From the NCBI GenBank assembly GCA_016705545.1, contig JADIYA010000001.1, positions 186,001 to 250,000 of the forward strand: a stretch of DNA of 64,000 nt, written 5' to 3'. Positions 41,175-50,087 of this stretch are shown one piece after another. Every line of letters starts with the position of its first letter. The first letter of the stretch is position 1. The translations under genes were made by a program, and so were the position numbers. The notes beneath the pieces are model-generated. The model did no database searches, was not told where the DNA came from, and saw nothing but the letters and a program-made list of their open reading frames with translations. This stretch comes from Flavobacteriales bacterium (lineage in GTDB: Bacteria > Bacteroidota > Bacteroidia > Flavobacteriales_F > PHOS-HE28).

Positions 41175-43435
41175 GCCTGTTTGCGTTTCAATTCAAGCTC
41201 GATCCGCACGAAGAAGGTCCGGCCGGTTGTCATCGCCACATTGCCTGTTCCGGCATCATGTACCCCGCTGCTGAGCGTGGCGTTGAGGTTGCGCACATCG
41301 AAGAGGTCCTTGCAGCCCGCAGAGAGCGAGAGGCGCTTTGCCCAGAGCTGCTTGGTGATTGTGGCATCGGCCAAGTGGAAGGCTTCGATGCTGCCGCGCT
41401 GCACGCTGCCATCGAGGCCGACGCTGTAGCTCGGCTGTTCGCCCTGGAGTTTCCAGAACAGCGAGGCGCTCCAGCCATGCCGCATCCACTGCCGCGTGAT
41501 GGATCCGCGAAATTCCGGTGTGTTCTTCCATTCGCCGAGGTCATCGCCCTCAAGGTCATCGGCGCGCAAGGTGATGGCCGCTCCCAAGCTCACCATCCAA
41601 TGGCCATTGTCCCAGCCCGCACCCATGCTTCCGCCAACCGTGTGCAAACGGCCGATGTTGGCGTATGTGAAGCTGGAGCCATCGCGCTGCGCGAGCGTGA
41701 TCAGGTCTCGCACGGAGTTGTGGAATCCATTGAGCTCGCTCGTGTACACCACACGGTCCTTGGCGTGCCGATAGCTCAGGCCTGCGGAAGCACTGCGCGA
41801 ACGCTCCGCCCTCAGGTCCGGATTGCCGGTGATGTCGTGGTTCACATCCACGAAGTAGAGGTGCAGCTCCTTGAGCGACGGCGCCCGGAAGCCTTCAGCG
41901 TAAGAAGCGCGCAGGGTGAATCGATCCGCGAGGCGCCACCGCGCATTCAGCGAGGGGATCAGCGGAGCGGCGTACAGCGTGTTGTACGCGTAGCGTACGC
42001 CGGGGCGTATGGTCAGGGCATCATGCGGGCGCCATTCCGCACTGGCGAAGGCCGCGTAATCCCCGATGCTCCGCTCACCGTCGATCCGCTCGCCGGAGCC
42101 GGTCTCGTGGTTGAGGTCGATGCCGAGCTCGTAGTGCATGCGCGCGCTGTCGGGCGCCGAGCTGAAGGAGGTGCGCAAATTGGTGAGCGTGAATCGCGTT
42201 GTGTCCTGCGAGCCATCGGCCTGGCTCAATTCCTCACCGAGCGTGGTGAGGTCGCGCAGCCAGGTGTTGCGCGTGCGTGCATAACGGTTGTGGGCGGCGA
42301 GCGCATTCAGCCTGCGGCCCTTCGTGAACCGGCCTTCGGCGAAGAGGGCATTGTCCAAGCGGGTGGTGAGGTACTCGGCATCGAAGGCGCTTTCATTGTA
42401 CGGCGCGCGCGGGCGGCCCCGATCGATGATGCGATCGTGCAGTCCCTCGCCCTTCCAGCCGAAGCTCCAGCGGTCGCTAATCCATCGGTAATTAGCGCGG
42501 GCGAAGAACTGCTCACGCGGCTTCCATTGCTGGAACCGATTGGTGTCGGCCACTTGCGCACGCATCGCGGGCAATCCACTCTGCCGCGGATCCCAGCCGA
42601 GGAAGAGGTTGCGCCCACCGGTGATCACGGCCTCGCTCCGGCCCCATCGCCGTGTGACACCGAGCGTAGTGTTCAGTCTGCCGATATGCTCGGCATAGGC
42701 CGAAGCACGCACGGTTGCAGGCGCCTGCCCGCTCTTCTTCGTGATCAGGTTGATCGTTCCCGCGAGCGCATTGGTGCCGTAGCTCACGCTCAGAGGACCT
42801 TCCACCAGTTCGATGCGCTCGATGCCGGAGAGGTCGATCTGCGAGAGGTCGACATTCCCGTTCTGCCGTCCGGTAACGGGCACGCCATCGATCAGCACCT
42901 TCACGTTCTCGCCGCCCAGGCCCTGCATGCTCACCGATGAGCCGAGAACGTTATCCTGCGAGAGCCGGAGATTCAACTGATCGCGAAGGGCGTCGCCTAA
43001 GTTCTGCGCGGCCATGCGCTGCAGGCGCTGGCCATCAATCACGCGCAGCTTCTGGACCGCTCCTTCCACGGTACCCGGCGCATATTGGCCCGTGACCACG
43101 AATTCCCGAAGCGCCGCTGCATCGCGCTTCAGGGTGAAAACGGTGGGCGATGCCGACCGAAGCGTATCGTGCAAGGTGGCGTAGCCGACGAAGGACACGG
43201 ACATGGCCACGCCGCCGCTGATGTGCTCAGTGCTCACGGGAATTGAGCAACGGCCATCGGCGCCGCTCACCACGAGTCTGGTCATGGACTCCTTCAGCGC
43301 GCGGTACTGGATGTGCGCGTAGGGCACCGGGGTAATGCCATCGGCCTCCACCACCCGCACGTCGAGCTGGGCGCTGGTGATCGTGCTCCAAGCAGAGCAA
43401 ACCATCACGATCAAGAGCCGCAGGACCGGGTTCAT
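41171..43435 (-). CDS. TonB-dependent outer-membrane receptor (probable heme receptor)
   Basis: This encodes 754 residues from the ATG at 43435. A longer reading adds a Ser/Arg-rich leader without signal-peptide character and is rejected. A signal peptide ends at TSAQ. It is followed by a carboxypeptidase-regulatory-like domain (VRVVEADGITPVPYAHIQY) and a plug domain with GSSVSMQGLGGENVKVLIDG and IERIELVEGPLSVSYGTNAL. The remainder is a beta-barrel with typical aromatic-ended strands, finishing FVRIELELKRKQ. The neighbours (two HmuY-like proteins and HemS) make heme the likely ligand. No separate TonB, ExbB/ExbD or ABC importer gene is present. Confidence 0.93.
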   Translation of the reverse strand: MNPVLRLLIVMVCSAWSTITSAQLDVRVVEADGITPVPYAHIQYRALKESMTRLVVSGADGRCSIPVSTEHISGGVAMSVSFVGYATLHDTLRSASPTVFTLKRDAAALREFVVTGQYAPGTVEGAVQKLRVIDGQRLQRMAAQNLGDALRDQLNLRLSQDNVLGSSVSMQGLGGENVKVLIDGVPVTGRQNGNVDLSQIDLSGIERIELVEGPLSVSYGTNALAGTINLITKKSGQAPATVRASAYAEHIGRLNTTLGVTRRWGRSEAVITGGRNLFLGWDPRQSGLPAMRAQVADTNRFQQWKPREQFFARANYRWISDRWSFGWKGEGLHDRIIDRGRPRAPYNESAFDAEYLTTRLDNALFAEGRFTKGRRLNALAAHNRYARTRNTWLRDLTTLGEELSQADGSQDTTRFTLTNLRTSFSSAPDSARMHYELGIDLNHETGSGERIDGERSIGDYAAFASAEWRPHDALTIRPGVRYAYNTLYAAPLIPSLNARWRLADRFTLRASYAEGFRAPSLKELHLYFVDVNHDITGNPDLRAERSRSASAGLSYRHAKDRVVYTSELNGFHNSVRDLITLAQRDGSSFTYANIGRLHTVGGSMGAGWDNGHWMVSLGAAITLRADDLEGDDLGEWKNTPEFRGSITRQWMRHGWSASLFWKLQGEQPSYSVGLDGSVQRGSIEAFHLADATITKQLWAKRLSLSAGCKDLFDVRNLNATLSSGVHDAGTGNVAMTTGRTFFVRIELELKRKQA

Positions 43436-43455
43436 TCGCCGTGCGAAGATCCCGT

Positions 43456-43467
43456 CGATACGTATCG
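43456..43467. promoter_or_regulatory. 12-base perfect palindrome between hmuS and the receptor gene
   Basis: CGATACGTATCG is a perfect palindrome, 20 bases upstream of the receptor ATG, within the 49-base gap after hmuS. It might be a regulator-binding site for internal control of the receptor. It does not obviously match a Fur box, and a chance palindrome is possible. Confidence 0.3.
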
Positions 43468-43484
43468 CACCTGTCACGCCAGCG

Positions 43485-44546
43485 TCAGGCCAGGCGCAGT
43501 TCAGCCTCGGCCTTGCCGATGATTGCGCGCCAATGCTCCAGCTCCGGGATGCCCGGCTTGCGCTTGCCGAAGAGCTGCACGAGCTGCTCGCCCTTCGCAT
43601 CGTAGCACTCCAGGGCCGTGATCATGCCATCGGCGCTGGGCTTGCGCACCACCCAGGCTTGGGCGATGGCCGCTTCGCGCACATGCAGGTTGAAGTCGGG
43701 GTCCACCACGTTGAACCATTCGGGGATGTCCATCAGCTTGCTCACCGTGCCCGTATGGATCTGAAGCATGCCCGGATTGCCGACGAAGACCATGATGGGG
43801 CATTGCTCGGCAGCCACTGCCGTGATCACGCCGCGCAAAGCTTCAGGTTTCACGGGCACCGCATGGTCACCTTCAGGCGCCAGTCGAAGGGCCTGTGTGC
43901 GCGATACCCCATGCTGCCGAAGCAGCAGGTGGAAATCGTGCGTGTCCTTCAGGTTGAGCCATCCATCGCGCAGTGCTACGGCATCAATGTGCGTATCAGG
44001 GAGCTCCGGGCGCGCAGGCGCCGCAGGCTGCACCATCATCGCGGGCGTCTGATCATCGGCACGGAAGTGCGACACCAGATCGTGGTATTCGCTGGCGTCG
44101 CTCTCGGGAACCAGGTAGATCTTATGCACGGCCTCGCCGTCGGCGCTGAAGAACTGCAGGCTGTGACGTGCGCCATCGCGGCCGCTTTCGACCACCGCGA
44201 ACGCATGCGCCCAAGCGTGCCAGAAGATGCGCAGGTCGATATCCGCGCCGACGAAGAGCCCCACGGGGCCATGCTCCAGCGATGGATTCTGGTAAATGCC
44301 CTTGCGCTCATGCACCACATCGCTGTTGCGCGTGAGGGCCATCACACGACCCAGTGAAGTCACAGCGGACAAGATGGCTTTGAACTCTGGCCTTAACCGC
44401 GTGGCGCCATCATCGATGCGCGTGGCGAGCAACTCTCCCTCGCGCACGCCTAACTGGGCGGCGGCGTTGCGGATCCGGAGCTTGGGGTCGTTGGCAAGCA
44501 GCGCATCCCAGCGCTGCTTCAGGTCTGTTGAGGTTTCGGTGATCAT
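43485..44546 (-). CDS. hmuS: HemS/HmuS-type heme-handling protein
   Basis: This encodes 353 residues from the ATG at 44546 (MITETSTDLKQRWDALLAND). An upstream in-frame start adds 33 foreign residues and is rejected. The protein is cytosolic, with two similar halves typical of the HemS/ChuS family. The first has LGRVMALTRNSDVVHERKG and GLFVGADIDLRIFWHAWAHA; the second has NPGMLQIHTGTVSKLMDIPE and the FNLHVREAAIAQAWVVRKP strand. Family members bind heme after uptake and pass it on or degrade it to release iron. Its place between the two HmuY-like genes and the receptor supports heme use. Confidence 0.88.
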   Translation of the reverse strand: MITETSTDLKQRWDALLANDPKLRIRNAAAQLGVREGELLATRIDDGATRLRPEFKAILSAVTSLGRVMALTRNSDVVHERKGIYQNPSLEHGPVGLFVGADIDLRIFWHAWAHAFAVVESGRDGARHSLQFFSADGEAVHKIYLVPESDASEYHDLVSHFRADDQTPAMMVQPAAPARPELPDTHIDAVALRDGWLNLKDTHDFHLLLRQHGVSRTQALRLAPEGDHAVPVKPEALRGVITAVAAEQCPIMVFVGNPGMLQIHTGTVSKLMDIPEWFNVVDPDFNLHVREAAIAQAWVVRKPSADGMITALECYDAKGEQLVQLFGKRKPGIPELEHWRAIIGKAEAELRLA

Positions 44547-44582
44547 GGCCGCAAAGCAGTTCCACCGGGCACGAACCGGCAA

Positions 44583-44633
44583 TACCGCGATTGCGGTAAA
44601 CGCAGCGGCCCCGGCTCTGCGCGAGCCAGGGCC
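44583..44633 (-). promoter_or_regulatory. Two hairpins between the T9SS HmuY-like gene and hmuS
   Basis: The first stem in transcription order pairs 44623-44633 (GAGCCAGGGCC on the plus strand) with 44607-44617 (GGCCCCGGCTC), 11 bp with one wobble. The second pairs TACCGC with GCGGTA (44583-44588 with 44593-44598) around GATT. They lie within a 103-base spacer. A partial terminator or RNA-processing site that sets more of the first gene than of the rest is plausible. Confidence 0.45.
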
Positions 44634-44649
44634 ACAAACAATCAAGCAA

Positions 44650-45888
44650 TCACTCCTTCACCAAGCGCACGGTGACATCGAGGCCATCGCCCTGCACGCG
44701 GACGAGGTAAAGGCCAGCAGGCAATGCGCTCACATCGATAGGCCGCTGTACAAGTCCGCTCAACCCGGTGAGCGACTCTTGGCCGACCACGCGACCATTC
44801 ATGTCGATGATGCTGAGCTGTGCAGAATGCGCTTTCGATGCGATGATCATGTTCATCGTGCCCACTGATGGGTTCGGAGCGATCGCCAGCGCGCTGCGGC
44901 GGCCGGTTTCATCCACCGAGGCCTCTCCGACGAGCTCTTGATTGAAGGTGAAATTGCCATTGGCGCTTCCGCCATAGCTCACGAACACGATCTTCCAGAT
45001 GTCGCCGGTGCGATCCTTCACGAAGTAGGTGCGGTCCTGAGCGTACTCCCATTGGAAGGTCCCCTGATTGAAATTCTTCCAGTCGTAGCCGAGCACGTCC
45101 ATGTCGGCGTCGAAAGTCTCGCCCCAGTAAGTCGCATTGGCCGTGGGCACGCCATCGATCTGGACTGCCTCGACCATTCTGTTCTGCAGCACGCCCGCCA
45201 CCGGATAAAAAGCCGGGAAGGGCTGGGTAACGAAGGCCATGTACTTGGTGAAGAGCAGGTCCCAATCGGCAGCGAGCGGCTCAAGGTCGAGGGCGGTGTT
45301 CGTGATGAGGTTGTAATAGCCGAAGTTCTTGCCGGGATAGGCGGAGCGCACAAGGCTGCCGCTCTGCTCGTTCGCGCCATCGAGGTCGGCCCACGTGAAG
45401 GAAAAGCTGTTGGTGGTGGCGGTGAATCCATCTATGCGCAGCTTCTTCCACTCGCCGGTGCTCAGCTTCAGCACGAAGCAGCTATCGCCGGCGATGTTGT
45501 GCGTGACGAAATTGTAGATGCCCCATCCGAGGTCGAAGGGATTCGCGGTGAGGCCCTGATTGAAGGCACCGCTGCTCCAATCGGTCTCGCTATTGTGCTG
45601 TTGCGACCACGATGCACCCAGGCCGGTGGTGTCGATGCTGCTCCATTGCGCCAGCGTGTAGGGCGCTTTATAGAGCTTGTGCCCTTTGGCGGTATTCAGC
45701 AGGATGCTGCCGGTGATGCCGGTGAGCTCGAAGGCGAGGTCCCAATCGGCCAGGGCCGTGCTGGCGACCACACCGTTGCTCAAGCTGTAATAGGCCTGCT
45801 GCGCGTTCTGCGGAGCAGTGGTGACAATGGTTTGGGCCAGGACCGCCGAGCTCGTGACGGCCGCGGCGAGAAGTGTAGCGATGCGCAT
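44650..45888 (-). CDS. HmuY-like heme-binding protein with T9SS C-terminal sorting domain
   Basis: This encodes 412 residues from the ATG at 45888 (MRIATLLAAAV), with a signal peptide ending VLAQ. The HmuY-like part shows DWDLAFEL (residues 48-55), DWDLLFTKYMAF, VAGVLQNRMVEAV, GYDWKNFNQ and YFVKDRTGDIWKIVFVSYGG. These parallel, segment by segment, the lipoprotein at 40215-41174. The last 80 residues start LAIAPNPSVGTMNM and end VRVQGDGLDVTVRLVKE, a type A T9SS sorting domain. The protein is therefore predicted to be secreted or surface-attached, acting as a hemophore. It is the first gene of the heme operon. No clear TAnnTTYG box was found upstream, so control may rely on another signal. Confidence 0.82.
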   Translation of the reverse strand: MRIATLLAAAVTSSAVLAQTIVTTAPQNAQQAYYSLSNGVVASTALADWDLAFELTGITGSILLNTAKGHKLYKAPYTLAQWSSIDTTGLGASWSQQHNSETDWSSGAFNQGLTANPFDLGWGIYNFVTHNIAGDSCFVLKLSTGEWKKLRIDGFTATTNSFSFTWADLDGANEQSGSLVRSAYPGKNFGYYNLITNTALDLEPLAADWDLLFTKYMAFVTQPFPAFYPVAGVLQNRMVEAVQIDGVPTANATYWGETFDADMDVLGYDWKNFNQGTFQWEYAQDRTYFVKDRTGDIWKIVFVSYGGSANGNFTFNQELVGEASVDETGRRSALAIAPNPSVGTMNMIIASKAHSAQLSIIDMNGRVVGQESLTGLSGLVQRPIDVSALPAGLYLVRVQGDGLDVTVRLVKE

Positions 45889-46051
45889 GTGCAGGTTGAA
45901 TTTCCGGCCGCGAAGCAAGGCTCGAGCGCTGAACGCTCTGTCGCGCGATTGTCAGGAAGCGGCGCCAGCGTCATGGAACTGCAAGGCTGCGCTGATGGCC
46001 AAGGCAAAACGAATTCCAACCCCACGCTCGATGAGCATAGGTCCATGAATG

Positions 46052-46078
46052 AAGGAAGCCGGCTTCGCCGGCTTCCTT
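46052..46078 (-). terminator. Strong hairpin after infB
   Basis: AAGGAAGCCGGC (46052-46063) and GCCGGCTTCCTT (46067-46078) form a perfect 12-bp stem with a 3-base loop, 17 bases past the infB stop. The flanks have no long U-tract on either strand, but the position and stem strength suggest a terminator. Confidence 0.6.
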
Positions 46079-46094
46079 GCAATTGTTCAGGGAA

Positions 46095-48767
46095 TCACTC
46101 CCCCAGCGTACGCTTCACCTCCTCGATCACGAAGGCTTCGACGTGGTCACCGACCTTGATGTCGTTGAAGTTCTTGATGGAGAGGCCGCACTCGTAGCCG
46201 TGGGTCACCTCTTTCACATCATCCTTGAAGCGTTTGAGCTCGTTGAGGTCGCCGGTATAGACCACGATGCCATCGCGGATGAGGCGCACCTTGTTCTTGC
46301 GCTCGATCTTGCCGTCGAGCACGTAGCCGCCTGCCACGGTGCCCACCTTGCTGATCTTGAAGGTCTCGCGCACCTCGGCGGTGCCGGTGATCTTCTCCAC
46401 CTCCTTGGGCGCCAGCATGCCTTCCATGGCCTGCTTGATCTCCTCGATGGCATTGTAGATGATGGAGTAGAGGCGGATATCGATCTCCTCGGTCTCGGCG
46501 AGCTTGCGCGCACCGGGCGTGGGGCGCACCTGGAAGCCGACGATGATGGCGTTGGAGGCCGTGGCGAGCAGCACATCGCTCTCGGCAATGGGGCCCACGG
46601 CTTTGTGGATCACGTTCACCTTGATCTGCTCGGTGCTGAGCTTGAGCAGCGAATCCGTGAGCGCCTCCACCGAGCCATCCACATCGCCCTTGACAATGAG
46701 GTTGAGCTCCTTGAAATCGCCGATGGCGAGGCGGCGGCCGATCTCGTCGAGGGTGATGTGCTTGTGCGTGCGGATACCCTGCTCACGCTGCAGCTGCTGG
46801 CGGCGGGTGGCGATGGCGCGTGCGTCGCGCTCATCCTCGAACACCTGGAAGGTGTCGCCGGCATTGGGGGCGCCATCGAGGCCGAGGATCGAGACGGGCG
46901 TTGAGGGCGGCGCCTCCTGCACCTGCTGGCCACGCTCGTTGAACATGTTGCGCACGCGGCCACTGAATTGACCAGCAAGGATCACATCGCCCTTGCGCAG
47001 CGTTCCGGCATCGACGAGCAGGGTGGTCACGTAACCGCGGCCTTGCTCCAGCGTGCTCTCGATCACCACGCCATGGGCGCGTTTGCCGGGATCGGCCTTC
47101 AGGTCGAGCAGGTCCGCTTCGAGCAGCACCTTCTCCAAGAGCTGATCCACGCCAGTACCCTTCTTGGCGCTGATCTCCTGCGTCTGGAACTTGCCGCCCC
47201 ATTCCTCCACGAGGATATTCATCTGCGAGAGCTCCTCGCGGATCTTGTCCGCGTTGGCGCCCTGCTTGTCCATCTTGTTGAATGCGAAGACCATGGGCAC
47301 GCCGGCGGCCAGCGCGTGGTTGATGGCCTCGCGGGTCTGCGGCATCACGCTGTCGTCCGCCGCGATCACGATGATGGCGATGTCAGTGACCTGAGCGCCA
47401 CGCGCGCGCATGGCGGTGAAGGCCTCGTGGCCGGGCGTATCAAGGAAGGCAATGCGCTTACCGTTGTCGAGTTCCACGCTGTAAGCACCAATGTGCTGCG
47501 TGATGCCACCGGCTTCACCGGCAATGACGTTGGCTTTGCGCACGTAATCGAGCAAGGAGGTCTTACCGTGGTCCACGTGGCCCATCACGGTGACGATCGG
47601 CGCACGTTGAACGACACGCGCGGGATCATCTTCCTCGGCCTGAACGTCCTGCTGCACATCCGCACCCACGAACTCCACCTTGAAGCCATACTCCTCGGCG
47701 ATCACGGCAAGGGTCTCGGCATCCAGTCGCTGGTTGATGCTCACCATCATGCCCAGGGCGAAGCAGGCCTTGATGATGTCGGTGACGGGCACGCTCATCA
47801 TGCTCGCCAATTCGCTTGCGGTAACGAACTCAGTGACCTTGAGCGTTTGCCCGGCCAACTCGCGTGCGGCTTGTTCCTCCTCGAATCGGCGGCCGCGCTG
47901 ATCGCGTTTCTCCCGGCGCATCTTGGCGCCACGGCTCTTGCCACCGGTTAGGCGGGCGAGGGTCTCGCTCACCTTGCGCTTCACGGCGTTCTCGTCGAGT
48001 TCGCCGGGACGCGGTGCCGTGCGCTGCTCGGCCTGCACGGCGCGGTCCACATTCACAGGACCAGGCTTCACCAGGCGCTTGCGCTTGCCGCGCTCGTAGT
48101 CCGGTTTCTCCGCAGGCTTGCGCTCCTTCTCGACGGGCAATTCGATCTTACCCATCTGCTTCACGCCGGCCAGCTTCTGCACGTTCACGCGGATGGTCTC
48201 CGGTTCGGCAGGCACTTCGGGAGCAGCAGGTGCAGCCGGCGCCGCTGGCTGAACCGGTGCCGCAGTGGCTTCGGCGGGTGCTTCGGCGACAGCCTCGGCT
48301 TTCTTCTTGGCGCCCTTCTTCGGCGCATCGAGGTCGATCTTGCCCAGGGTCTTCGGTCCGGCGGTCTTCTCCACCTTGGCCTTGATCACCTCGGGCTCCG
48401 CGATCGGGGCCGGAGGCGGAGCAGGTGCCTTGGGCGGCTCTACCACCGGCGGCGCGCTATGGATGATCGCGTTGGCCTCCTCCTTCACCTTGGCCTTCGG
48501 CTCCGCTTTGGCGGCTCCGGTGCCCAGCACGATCGACTCTCGGTCGTGGCGCAACTGCACCGTCTGCTGCGCTTGTGCCTTGATCTCCTTGTCCTTGCCG
48601 AACTCGGCCAATAGCAGGTCGTAAAGCGCGTTGGAGATCTTCCCGTTCGGATTGCTCTCCACCGTGTGGCCCTGCTTGGCCAGGAACTCCACCACCGTGT
48701 GCAGCCCGAGGTTGAACTCGCGCGTCACCTTGCTCAATCGTATGCCCTTCTCCGTCGCTTCGCTCAT
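46095..48767 (-). CDS. infB: Translation initiation factor IF-2
   Basis: This encodes 890 residues. IF-2 places initiator tRNA on the ribosome and is a GTPase. The N-terminal 300 residues include a helix typical of IF-2 N domains (IRLSKVTREFNLGLHTVVEF) and a long Ala/Pro/Lys-rich linker. The GTPase motifs are VTVMGHVDHGKTSLLDYV (G1), FLDTPGHEAF (G3), FNKMDKQGAN (G4) and SAKKGTG (G5). Domains II-IV follow, with GTAEVRETFKISKVGTVAGG near the end. It is the last gene of rimP-nusA-infB, 72 bases after nusA. Confidence 0.97.
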   Translation of the reverse strand: MSEATEKGIRLSKVTREFNLGLHTVVEFLAKQGHTVESNPNGKISNALYDLLLAEFGKDKEIKAQAQQTVQLRHDRESIVLGTGAAKAEPKAKVKEEANAIIHSAPPVVEPPKAPAPPPAPIAEPEVIKAKVEKTAGPKTLGKIDLDAPKKGAKKKAEAVAEAPAEATAAPVQPAAPAAPAAPEVPAEPETIRVNVQKLAGVKQMGKIELPVEKERKPAEKPDYERGKRKRLVKPGPVNVDRAVQAEQRTAPRPGELDENAVKRKVSETLARLTGGKSRGAKMRREKRDQRGRRFEEEQAARELAGQTLKVTEFVTASELASMMSVPVTDIIKACFALGMMVSINQRLDAETLAVIAEEYGFKVEFVGADVQQDVQAEEDDPARVVQRAPIVTVMGHVDHGKTSLLDYVRKANVIAGEAGGITQHIGAYSVELDNGKRIAFLDTPGHEAFTAMRARGAQVTDIAIIVIAADDSVMPQTREAINHALAAGVPMVFAFNKMDKQGANADKIREELSQMNILVEEWGGKFQTQEISAKKGTGVDQLLEKVLLEADLLDLKADPGKRAHGVVIESTLEQGRGYVTTLLVDAGTLRKGDVILAGQFSGRVRNMFNERGQQVQEAPPSTPVSILGLDGAPNAGDTFQVFEDERDARAIATRRQQLQREQGIRTHKHITLDEIGRRLAIGDFKELNLIVKGDVDGSVEALTDSLLKLSTEQIKVNVIHKAVGPIAESDVLLATASNAIIVGFQVRPTPGARKLAETEEIDIRLYSIIYNAIEEIKQAMEGMLAPKEVEKITGTAEVRETFKISKVGTVAGGYVLDGKIERKNKVRLIRDGIVVYTGDLNELKRFKDDVKEVTHGYECGLSIKNFNDIKVGDHVEAFVIEEVKRTLGE

Positions 48768-48839
48768 GCGGTTGGTTGGTTCGGCTTTCTTCTAGGTCCT
48801 TCGGCTTGCTTGCCCTTGCGGCTGTGCGCTTCCGGGCCG

Positions 48840-50078
48840 TCAGGCTTCCAGTTCGGTTTTCAGGATTCGGAGCACTTCAGCGATGGTCTCTTCCTCGAGG
48901 TCGGTGCGCTTCACGAGATCCTCAGCGGGGATGTCGAGCACGCTGCGCGCGGTATCGCAGCCGATGTTCTTCAGCTCGTTGATGATCCACTCGTCGATCT
49001 CATCGGCGAAATCGTCCAGCGCCACATCGTCGGTGACCTCATCGGTGTCACGGTAAACATCAATGTCGTAGCCCGTGAGGCGGCCTGCGAGCTTGATGTT
49101 ATGGCCGCCCTTGCCGATGGCGAGGGCCACCTGGTCGGGCTTCATGTACACCTCGGCGCGCTTCGTCTCGGGGTTCAGCTTGATGTCGCCGACCTTTGCG
49201 GGGCTGAGGGCGCGCTGAATCAGCAGCTGCTCGTTGGCGGTGTAGTTGATCACGTCGATGTTCTCGTTGCGCAGCTCGCGCACGATGCCGTGGATGCGGC
49301 TGCCCTTCATGCCCACGCAGGCACCCACCGGATCGATGCGGTCATCGTAGCTCTCCACGGCGACCTTGGCGCGTTCACCGGGCTCGCGCACGATGCGCTT
49401 GATGGTGATAAGGCCATCGGCCACTTCCGGCACCTCCTGCTCGAACAGCTTGGCCAGGAATTCCGGCGCGGTGCGGCTCAGGATCACCTTCGGGCTGTTG
49501 TTGACCATCTCCACCTTCCACACCACGGCACGCACGGTATCGCCCTTCTTGAAGAAGTCGGTCTTGATGTGCTGGTCCTTGGGCATGAGCAGCTCGTTGC
49601 CCTCGTCGTCGATGATGAGGGTCTCGCGCTTCCACACCTGGTACACCTCGCCGGTGATGATCTCGCCCACGCGCTCCTTGTACTTGTTGTACAGGTGGTC
49701 CTTCTCGAGCTCGGTGATGCGCGCCTGCAGGTTCTGCTTCAGCGCAAGGATGTTGCGGCGGCCGAAGTCCTCGATCTTCACCTCTTGGCTCACTTCCTCG
49801 CCCACCTCGAAGTCCTCGTCGATCTTGCGCGCCTCGCTCAGCTCGATGTCGAGGTTGTCATCCTCGCTGAAGCCGTCCTCCACGATCACGCGGTTGAGCC
49901 ACACCTCCAGGTCGCCCTTGTCGGGGTTGATGATGATATCGACCTTGGCCTCTTCTCCGAAGCGGCGCAGGACAACGCCCTTGAAGACATCCTCGAGGAT
50001 GCCCATCATGGTGACGCGATCGATGTTCTTGATGTCCTTGAACTCTCCGAAGGACTCGATGAGGTTGACGGTGGCCAT
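48840..50078 (-). CDS. nusA: Transcription termination/antitermination factor NusA
   Basis: This encodes 412 residues. The N-terminal RNA-polymerase-binding domain contains GILEDVFKGVVLRRFGEEAK. The S1 domain lies around residues 135-200 (ITGEVYQVWKRETLIIDDEG). Two KH domains follow (VGACVGMKGSRIHGIVRELR, then DQVALAIGKGGHNIKLAGRL). It ends in an acidic segment and a short helical repeat (VLDIPAEDLVKRTDLEEETI). It lacks the full double acidic repeat of enteric NusA, as most bacteria do. Its start is 9 bases from the rimP stop. Confidence 0.97.
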   Translation of the reverse strand: MATVNLIESFGEFKDIKNIDRVTMMGILEDVFKGVVLRRFGEEAKVDIIINPDKGDLEVWLNRVIVEDGFSEDDNLDIELSEARKIDEDFEVGEEVSQEVKIEDFGRRNILALKQNLQARITELEKDHLYNKYKERVGEIITGEVYQVWKRETLIIDDEGNELLMPKDQHIKTDFFKKGDTVRAVVWKVEMVNNSPKVILSRTAPEFLAKLFEQEVPEVADGLITIKRIVREPGERAKVAVESYDDRIDPVGACVGMKGSRIHGIVRELRNENIDVINYTANEQLLIQRALSPAKVGDIKLNPETKRAEVYMKPDQVALAIGKGGHNIKLAGRLTGYDIDVYRDTDEVTDDVALDDFADEIDEWIINELKNIGCDTARSVLDIPAEDLVKRTDLEEETIAEVLRILKTELEA

Positions 50079-50087
50079 GGCCAGGGA

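Noticed and set aside
40961..42940. Plus-strand open frame of about 659 codons opposite the TonB receptor
   Set aside because: It is a shadow of the receptor gene with no domain features.
43436..43600. 55-residue N-terminal extension of the TonB receptor
   Set aside because: It has no signal-peptide character and would overlap hmuS; the ATG at 43435 is followed at once by a good signal peptide.
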